Positions 58,769-64,000 of a DNA stretch of 64,000 bases are shown piece by piece. This DNA comes from JAEUQQ01 sp963697285 (GTDB taxonomy: Bacteria > Acidobacteriota > Vicinamibacteria > Vicinamibacterales > JAFNAJ01). The stretch is from contig CAVONI010000011.1 in NCBI GenBank assembly GCA_963697285.1, positions 930,001-994,000 on the forward strand, read 5' to 3'. The translations under genes and the position numbers were made by a program. The notes beneath the pieces are model-generated. The model saw nothing but the letters and a program-made list of their open reading frames with translations, was not told the origin of the DNA and did not search any database. Every line of letters begins with the position of its first letter. Position 1 is the first letter of the stretch.

Positions 58769-58823
58769 CGAAGCGACAGAAGTCCTTGATATGCCAGCGG
58801 TTAACGGTACCTTTGCGACGCTA

Positions 58824-60620
58824 CTACACGCCCGGACGGGGCGTCAAGGCCACCTGGATCGACAACTCCTTGAGCTGCTTGGCCTCGACGGTGGACGGCG
58901 CGCCCGACATCAGGTCGACCGCTGCAGCGGTCTTCGGGAACGCGATGACCTCGCGAATCGATGCCTCGCCTGCCAGGATGGCGACCAGCCGGTCGAGCCC
59001 GAGCGCGATGCCGCCGTGGGGCGGCGTGCCGTACTCGAGCGCCTCGAGGAAGAAGCCGAATCTGAGCCTCGCCTCGTCGTCGCTGATGTTCAGCAGCCTG
59101 AAGATCTTCGACTGCATCTGCTGGTCGTGGATCCTGATGCTGCCACCGCCTATCTCGCTCCCGTTCAGCACCAGGTCGTACGCCTTGGCGCGCACCTTCC
59201 CGGGGTCGGTGTCCATGAGCGGAATGTCTTCGTCCACGGGCGAGGTGAAGGGATGGTGCATCGAACTCCAGCGGCGCCCGTCGGCGTCCCACTCGAGCAG
59301 CGGGAAGCCGACGACCCAGGTGAAGACGAATTTGTCGGGAGCCAGCAGCCCGGCTTTCTTCGCGAGGTTCAGCCGCAACTGCCCGAGCACCTTCGAGATG
59401 GCATCGGGCTCGCCGGCAGTGATGATGACGAGGTCGTGCGCCGCGGCCCCGGTCGCCTCGAGCCACACGGTGACGGCCTCCTCGCCAACGGCCTTGAGCG
59501 CGGAGCTCTGGACCGCACCCTCGGCGCTGCGGCGCGCCCAGATGAGCCCCGATGCGCCCAGTTGCCTCGCCTGTTCGACCAGTTCGTCGATCTCGCGTCG
59601 TGAGTACGACGCCGCACCCTCGACAACGAGCGCGCGCACCGCCCCCGACGTGTCGAGCGCAGCGCGGAACGGCCCGAACGTGCTGTCGCGCACGAGGTGC
59701 GTGAGGTCGTGGATCGGCATCCCGCACCTCAGGTCGGGCTTGTCGGAGCCGTACTTCGCCATCGCCTCGCTGTAGGCCATGCGCGGGAACGGACGCGGGA
59801 CGTCGACGCCGATCTGCGCGAAGGCCGCGGCGATGGCCGGCTCGATCAGCTCGAACACGAGGTCCTGCGTCGCGAACGAGATCTCGACGTCCACCTGGGT
59901 GAACTCGGGCTGGCGGTCGGCGCGCAGGTCCTCGTCGCGGAAGCAGCGCGTGATCTGGAAGTAGCGATCCATGCCCGCGACCATCAGGATCTGCTTGAAC
60001 ATCTGCGGCGACTGCGGCAGCGCGAAGAACTCGCCGGGATGCACACGGCTCGGCACCAGGTAGTCGCGCGCACCCTCGGGCGTGCTCTTGTTGAGGATGG
60101 GCGTCTCGACCTCGACGAACCCCTGGCTGTCGAAGTACTGGCGGATCGCCATCGAGACCTTGTGCCGCAGCACGAGGTTGGCCTGCATCCGGGGCTTGCG
60201 CAGGTCCAGGTACCGGTAGCGCAGGCGCGATTCCTCCGAGACGGTGGTCGTGGCGCCCTCGTCAGAGATCTGGAAGGGTGGACGCTTGGCCTCGCTCAGC
60301 ACCCGGATCTCGGTCGCGACGATTTCGATCTCGCCCGTGCCGAGCCGCGTGTTGGTCGTCTCGGCCGATCGGCGCTCCACGTGCCCGGTGACCGCGACGA
60401 CGTGCTCGGTCTTGAGCCCCTGGATGCGTGCGAGCAGGTCGCCCTCGCGGCCCACGACCTGCGTCAGCCCGTAGCGGTCGCGGAGGTCGAAGAAGCACAG
60501 CGACCCGAGGTCGCGGATGCGGTGCACCCATCCGAGCAAGACGACCGTCTCGCCGACGTTCGCGGCGCGCAGGGCACCGCACGTGTGAGTCCGACGCAGG
60601 GATCCGAGCAGGTCAGGCAC
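58824..60620 (-). CDS. aspS: aspartyl-tRNA synthetase
   Basis: A 598-residue class II synthetase. It has an N-terminal OB anticodon-binding domain (about 12-110; TVVLLGWVHRIRDLGSLCFFDLRDRYGLTQVV), motif 2 FRDEDLRADRQPEFTQVDVE, the bacterial GAD insertion (about 285-420) and motif 3 GIALGLDRLVAILAG. The start is GTG 60620 with AAGGA upstream. Acidobacteria often lack a separate AsnRS and use a non-discriminating AspRS with GatCAB; specificity is not decided here. It is 43 bases downstream of hisS. Confidence 0.96.
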   Translation of the reverse strand: MPDLLGSLRRTHTCGALRAANVGETVVLLGWVHRIRDLGSLCFFDLRDRYGLTQVVGREGDLLARIQGLKTEHVVAVTGHVERRSAETTNTRLGTGEIEIVATEIRVLSEAKRPPFQISDEGATTTVSEESRLRYRYLDLRKPRMQANLVLRHKVSMAIRQYFDSQGFVEVETPILNKSTPEGARDYLVPSRVHPGEFFALPQSPQMFKQILMVAGMDRYFQITRCFRDEDLRADRQPEFTQVDVEISFATQDLVFELIEPAIAAAFAQIGVDVPRPFPRMAYSEAMAKYGSDKPDLRCGMPIHDLTHLVRDSTFGPFRAALDTSGAVRALVVEGAASYSRREIDELVEQARQLGASGLIWARRSAEGAVQSSALKAVGEEAVTVWLEATGAAAHDLVIITAGEPDAISKVLGQLRLNLAKKAGLLAPDKFVFTWVVGFPLLEWDADGRRWSSMHHPFTSPVDEDIPLMDTDPGKVRAKAYDLVLNGSEIGGGSIRIHDQQMQSKIFRLLNISDDEARLRFGFFLEALEYGTPPHGGIALGLDRLVAILAGEASIREVIAFPKTAAAVDLMSGAPSTVEAKQLKELSIQVALTPRPGV

Positions 60621-60663
60621 GATAGTTCCTTCTTCCCTTCTTCACCATCTTCGCGGCCGGCCG

Positions 60664-62031
60664 TCAGGCCGACCGTTGCTCGACCATGGCGCGCACGTGC
60701 GCGGCCACGTCAGCGCGGGGCACGGACGACTGGGTGCCGCTGCGCAGGTCCTTCACCGCCACGGTGGCGGCGGCGACCTCGTCGTCGCCGAGAATCAGCG
60801 CGACGGCGATGCTGCGCGACGCCGCGTATTTCATCTGCTTCCCGAGCTTGTCGGCCTCAGGGTAGACGTCGACGCGCAATCCGGCGGCTCGCAGTTCGTG
60901 CGCGAGCGCAAGCGCGGCGCCGCGCCCACCATCGTTCCAGATCGTCACCATCGCGTCGGCCGACGCCTCCGCCAACTCGGGCGGGAACATCCCCCGCTCG
61001 GTCATCACGACGATGATGCGTTCGAGGCCCAGCGAGAATCCGCAGGCGGGGACCTGGGCGTCCTTCTCGAGAAACATCCCCACGAGGCCATCGTAGCGCC
61101 CGCCGCCGCCGAGGCTGCCGGCGAGGTCCGGCACGGCGATTTCGAAGATCGCTCCCGTGTAGTACGACAGCCCGCGCGCGAGGCTGGCGTCAACCCGCAG
61201 GTGCGTGGCGGCAGGCGTGGCCGGGGCCAGGTCGAGCAGGTCGCCGAGCTCGACGAGACCGCGGCGGCCGGCCTCGTGTGCGCCGACGAACTGGCCCAGG
61301 CGCGCCATGAGGGCGGCGTTGCGCAATGGACCATCTGGTTCGGCGGCGAGTGCGTCCAACAGGTCGAGCAGCCGCGCACCGGCATCGGCCGACAGGCCGC
61401 GCGCCTCGAACTCGCCGAGCACACCGCCCCGGCCGATCTTGTCGAGCTTGTCGAGGGCGACGAGCGCGTCGCCGTGGCGGGCGGGCTCGAGGCCGGCAGC
61501 GCTCAGCATCCCGTCGAGCAGCGCCCGATGGTTGAGGCGGATGGTGAAGTCCGCGAATCCCAGCGTGGTGAGGGCCTCGCTCGCGGCGGCGCAGAGTTCG
61601 GCCTCGACCATCAGTGACGTCGACCCGATGGCATCCACGTCGCACTGGTAGAACTCGCGGAACCGGCCGCGCGCGGGGCGATCGGCACGCCAGACCGGCT
61701 GGATCTGGTAGCGCTTGAAGAACTTCGGCAGCGTGGCGCGGTGCTCGGCCACCACCCGCGCGAGCGGCACGGTGAGATCGTAGCGCAGCGCCAGGTCGGC
61801 CTGGCCCGACGCGGCGTGCTCACCCCGCTTCAGGATCTTGAAGATGAGCTGGTTGCCCTCGTCGCCGTACTTGCCGAGCAGCGTTTCGATGTTCTCGACG
61901 GCCGGCGTTTCGAGCGGCTCGAAGCCATAGCGCTGGTAGACGCGCTCGATGACGTCGATGACGAAGGCGCGGCGGCGGATGTCGGCCGGCAGGAAGTCGC
62001 GCATGCCGCGCGCGGGCTGGGTCGAAGGCAT
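60664..62031 (-). CDS. hisS: histidyl-tRNA synthetase
   Basis: A 455-residue class II synthetase charging tRNA-His. Motif 1 is ...RRRAFVIDVIERVYQRYGFEPLETPAVE, motif 2 FREFYQCDVDAIG, motif 3 CGFSLGLERIIVVM, and GGGRYDGLVGMF lies in the active site. The C-terminal anticodon-binding domain starts at about 350. Length is normal or slightly longer. The stop codon lies in a short palindrome (GGCCGTCAGGCC) like the one at the end of the CorC-like gene. Confidence 0.96.
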   Translation of the reverse strand: MPSTQPARGMRDFLPADIRRRAFVIDVIERVYQRYGFEPLETPAVENIETLLGKYGDEGNQLIFKILKRGEHAASGQADLALRYDLTVPLARVVAEHRATLPKFFKRYQIQPVWRADRPARGRFREFYQCDVDAIGSTSLMVEAELCAAASEALTTLGFADFTIRLNHRALLDGMLSAAGLEPARHGDALVALDKLDKIGRGGVLGEFEARGLSADAGARLLDLLDALAAEPDGPLRNAALMARLGQFVGAHEAGRRGLVELGDLLDLAPATPAATHLRVDASLARGLSYYTGAIFEIAVPDLAGSLGGGGRYDGLVGMFLEKDAQVPACGFSLGLERIIVVMTERGMFPPELAEASADAMVTIWNDGGRGAALALAHELRAAGLRVDVYPEADKLGKQMKYAASRSIAVALILGDDEVAAATVAVKDLRSGTQSSVPRADVAAHVRAMVEQRSA

Positions 62032-62037
62032 GAGCGG

Positions 62038-62562
62038 TTACGGACGTCCTTCAGGTTCGTCGAGGTAGTCGAGGCGGTAGCCCACGTAGCGGGTGGCGTA
62101 GTCGCGAATCGACGCCACTTCCTCGTCCTTCAGCGGTCGCCTGACCGCGGCGGGGCGGCCCATCACGAGCGACCGCGCGGGGATGCGGGCGCCTTCGACC
62201 ACGAGGGCGCCGGCGGCGACGATGCAGTCCTCTTCGATCACGGCGCCGTTGAGGATGATGGCGCCCATCCCGATGAGCACGCGGTCGTGGATGGTGCAGC
62301 CGTGGAGGACGGCGGCGTGCCCCACGGTGACGTCGTCGCCGAGGGTGGTCGGATGCGTGTCGCGCATCACGTGGACGATGGTGCCGTCCTGGAGGTTGGT
62401 GCGGGATCCGATGCGGATGCGGTGGACGTCGCCACGAATCACGACGTTCATCCAGACGCTCGACGCGTCGCCGATCTCGACGTCGCCGATGACCTGCGCC
62501 GATCGGTCGACGAACGCGGACGAGTGCACGCGGGGCCACTGGCCGCGATACGCACGAAGCAT
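62038..62562 (-). CDS. gamma-class carbonic anhydrase-like hexapeptide protein
   Basis: A 174-residue left-handed beta-helix protein of the gamma-carbonic-anhydrase/YrdA group. Hexapeptide repeats run through most of it, with zinc-histidine positions in TIVHVMRD, TVGHAAVLHGC. In active members zinc is held by three histidines between subunits of a trimer; many bacterial homologues show little CO2 hydration. ATG 62562 (MLRAYRGQWPRVH) was chosen because a TATAAT sits ten bases upstream. The longer frame to 62634 would read through a palindromic repeat. Last promoter-proximal gene of the hisS-aspS block. Confidence 0.88.
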   Translation of the reverse strand: MLRAYRGQWPRVHSSAFVDRSAQVIGDVEIGDASSVWMNVVIRGDVHRIRIGSRTNLQDGTIVHVMRDTHPTTLGDDVTVGHAAVLHGCTIHDRVLIGMGAIILNGAVIEEDCIVAAGALVVEGARIPARSLVMGRPAAVRRPLKDEEVASIRDYATRYVGYRLDYLDEPEGRP

Positions 62563-62571
62563 AGACTGCCG

Positions 62572-62577
62572 ATTATA
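62572..62577 (-). promoter_or_regulatory. -10 element of the carbonic-anhydrase-like gene
   Basis: A perfect TATAAT on the minus strand. The start would be near 62565, three bases from the ATG, so the mRNA is nearly leaderless. The -35 position falls in the outer end of the palindromic repeat at 62591-62633; the hexamer there is weak. Confidence 0.45.
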
Positions 62578-62590
62578 CCGTCCCCCGAAG

Positions 62591-62633
62591 GGGTCACATC
62601 TTTCATTGCAGCATTTCTCAAGACCTGTCCCCA
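62591..62633. repeat. 43-bp REP/RAYT-like hairpin, copy 2 (left end of composite element)
   Basis: Begins GGGGTCACATCTTTC and ends CAAGACCTGTCCCC. It matches the reverse complement of the copy at 62832-62874 in 40 of 43 positions and has the same length as the copy at 9401-9443. Confidence 0.85.
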
Positions 62634-62831
62634 CCTATCCCCGCCCGCCCGACCGGCCGGCCGCCCCGGCCTCCCTGGCCAGAACGACGCTGGGCAGCCA
62701 ACTTACCGTCACCGGTGACGACCACGCGACGCCGCGCAGACTAGTCGGTCAGGCGCGCCGTGACGCGATAGGAATCCTCGACCTGGATTGGCAATTGCGG
62801 TGGGAACTGCTGGAGCGGGAGCGGCCTGCAA

Positions 62832-62874
62832 GGGGCCACGTCTTGAGAAATGCTGCAATGAAAGACGTGACCCC
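62832..62874. repeat. 43-bp REP/RAYT-like hairpin, copy 3 (right end of composite element)
   Basis: Begins GGGGCCACGTCTTG and ends AAAGACGTGACCCC; the arms pair with few mismatches. It lies eight bases from the stop codon of the TonB receptor and could also stop its transcription. Confidence 0.85.
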
Positions 62875-62882
62875 TTTTCGAA

Positions 62883-64000
62883 CTAGAAGCGGAAGCCGAT
62901 GGAGAAGTTGAGCTCCCGGGGGGTCTGGTAATCGCTCGTGCCGGTCACCTGGCCATACTGTGGACCGTAGTCCCAGTGCACGCCCTGCACCGGTGTCTCG
63001 GTGAAGGGATTGAACGCGGCGTACGCCGAGTTCGTGTCGCGGCGCAGGATGGTCGTGTTGAAGCCATCGATCCGCTGGTGGTTGAACAGGTTCGTCACGA
63101 CGCCGCGGAAGAACACCTGCCCCTTGGCCAGGCCGGGGAGCCGATGCTGCCAGTTGAACGACAGGTCGGTCCGGAAGATGTCGTCGCGCCGCAATTCGCC
63201 GCGTTCTGACAGGTAGTAGGTCACGCTCGTCGTCGGGGTGATGTACCCCGGGTTCGTGACGTACGGCGTCGGGTTCACCGTGATCGTGTTGTCATAGCCC
63301 GTGCTCGAATCGAAGCGCTGGAGGAGGCCAAGGTCAAAGCGCCCCAGGCCCTCTGGCAGCGGGAGGGCGTAGTTGACCCATGCCCGCACCTTGTGGCGCT
63401 GGTCGCCGTTCGTGTAGCCCTCGGGGTAGTTCCACTCCTCCTCGCGATACTCCGGGAAGTCGTTCGCGCTGGCGCGGACGGGCCCGCTGCCCGAATCCTC
63501 GCCCTCGAAGTTGCCGCGCGCCCACGACAGGGTGTAGTTGCCGCCCACCTGCAGGTCGCGCGTGAAGCGGTAGCTGGCCTGGCCGCTCAGGCCCTTGTAG
63601 CTGCGGTCGATCGTGTTGGTGTTGTTGACGATGATCAGGTCGAACTGGCGGCCGGTCGGGTCACTGACCTTGCCGGTCGTCATGTCGCGGAAGTCGCCGT
63701 AGAAGTCGCGGTAATCCCGATACACGTAGTCGAGCCGCACCGCGCCCTTGTTCCCGATCTCACGCGCGACACCGATGGTGTACTCGTCGGAATTCGGCGC
63801 GTTGATGCCATCGCCCACCTTGGTCGTCACGCCGGGGATGCTCGGCGCCGTTCGCGTCGCCCGGGTGGTGCCCCCGTTGGCGTTGAACCAGTCGAAGATG
63901 ATCGGCAACGCCTGGGCTGCCGTCAGGTAGGGTCCGGTCGCCTCGGTGTTGACCGCCGGCCCCAGGTACCGGTAGCTGTACGTCGCGGTGCGCCCGCCCG
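62883..64000 (-). CDS. TonB-dependent receptor (Oar/OmpA-related type), N-terminal part outside the window
   Basis: About 372 C-terminal residues of an outer-membrane barrel; the frame runs off the right edge. Beta-strand alternation is clear throughout (GAVRLDYVYRDYRDFYGDF, YKGLSGQASYRFTRDLQVGGNYTLSWA, TDLSFNWQHRLPGLAKGQVFFRGVVTNLFNHQ), and the last residues PRELNFSIGFRF end in phenylalanine as needed for Bam insertion. This pattern fits the large (about 1000-residue) acidobacterial TonB receptors with a carboxypeptidase-regulatory-like N-terminus. The ligand is unknown. Confidence 0.85.
   Translation of the reverse strand, partial: GGRTATYSYRYLGPAVNTEATGPYLTAAQALPIIFDWFNANGGTTRATRTAPSIPGVTTKVGDGINAPNSDEYTIGVAREIGNKGAVRLDYVYRDYRDFYGDFRDMTTGKVSDPTGRQFDLIIVNNTNTIDRSYKGLSGQASYRFTRDLQVGGNYTLSWARGNFEGEDSGSGPVRASANDFPEYREEEWNYPEGYTNGDQRHKVRAWVNYALPLPEGLGRFDLGLLQRFDSSTGYDNTITVNPTPYVTNPGYITPTTSVTYYLSERGELRRDDIFRTDLSFNWQHRLPGLAKGQVFFRGVVTNLFNHQRIDGFNTTILRRDTNSAYAAFNPFTETPVQGVHWDYGPQYGQVTGTSDYQTPRELNFSIGFRF

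Larger units (their letters stand above)
62591..62874. mobile_element. 284-bp element with 43-bp inverted ends (MITE/REP-like)
   Basis: Two 43-bp hairpins in opposite orientation (40/43 identical) enclose 198 bp. It fills most of the 320-base gap between the carbonic anhydrase gene and the TonB receptor. The inside holds no complete gene. On the minus strand a short frame (stop at 62741-62743) ends PQLPIQVEDSYRVTARLTD and might be the tail of a lost gene. There is no transposase and I see no target-site duplication. It is probably a non-autonomous REP/BIME- or MITE-like unit. Confidence 0.6.

Overview
The window is high-GC DNA, by eye well above 60% G+C. It looks like a chromosomal segment of an Acidobacteriota bacterium, probably near Vicinamibacterales. 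Supporting signs are a secreted VWA protein of the acidobacterial 'VWFA-related' type, TonB receptors with an N-terminal carboxypeptidase-regulatory-like domain, a PEP-CTERM protein, a long sortilin/BNR-repeat secreted protein and many signal peptides. The phylum is an inference; there is no rRNA or tRNA in the window to confirm it. There is no prophage, CRISPR array, plasmid gene or complete insertion sequence.

Region 1-30 kb is mostly secreted or envelope proteins and small metabolic genes: a truncated pectic-acid-lyase-like protein at the left edge, a META-domain protein, a phosphodiesterase, an RNB ribonuclease, a purine permease, an amidase, QueD, a PEGA-domain protein, an AAA/DUF4143 ATPase, a PEP-CTERM protein, a TonB receptor, a DinB protein, a GH109-like Tat protein, a DUF4440-RidA fusion, a 1353-residue BNR-DUF1684 fusion and a C39-like protein. 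It ends with a tightly packed minus-strand operon uvrB-mlaE-mlaF-mlaD-ytxH-DUF948, which joins DNA repair to a lipid (MCE/Mla) transporter. Region 30-42 kb carries the VWA protein, a TrkA_N-like/DHH phosphoesterase converging on a trans-sulfuration PLP enzyme, a membrane patatin-like pseudoenzyme, greA, an rlmB-like methyltransferase overlapping mgsA/rarA, a trypsin-like protease, mutL and corA. Region 42-51.7 kb is a minus-strand block era-mgtE-recO-glyQ-glyS-ppdK. Region 51.8-56 kb is the glyoxylate shunt (malate synthase, isocitrate lyase) behind a perfect 10-bp inverted repeat. Region 56-62.6 kb is a minus-strand RNA block: gamma-carbonic anhydrase, hisS, aspS, phoH (ybeZ), ybeY and a CorC/ybeX-like gene. 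The right edge holds the C-terminal part of another TonB receptor.

Two things stand out beyond the gene list. First, several palindromic repeat families are scattered through the window: a 26-bp palindrome in four copies, one of them inside the RNB ribonuclease reading frame; a 43-bp REP/RAYT-like hairpin in three copies, two of them inverted around 198 bp of unexplained DNA; a 55-bp tandem repeat; and a 39-bp tandem repeat in the mgsA leader. Second, at least seven conserved genes are frame-disrupted by small indels: the PEGA gene, rlmB, mgsA, mutL, corA, recO and mgtE. mgtE alone has seven separate one-base insertions in about 510 bp. In every case adding or removing the inferred bases gives a length divisible by three and a family-like protein. 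Sequence error is the plainest explanation, but a repair-deficient (mutL-) lineage is worth testing.
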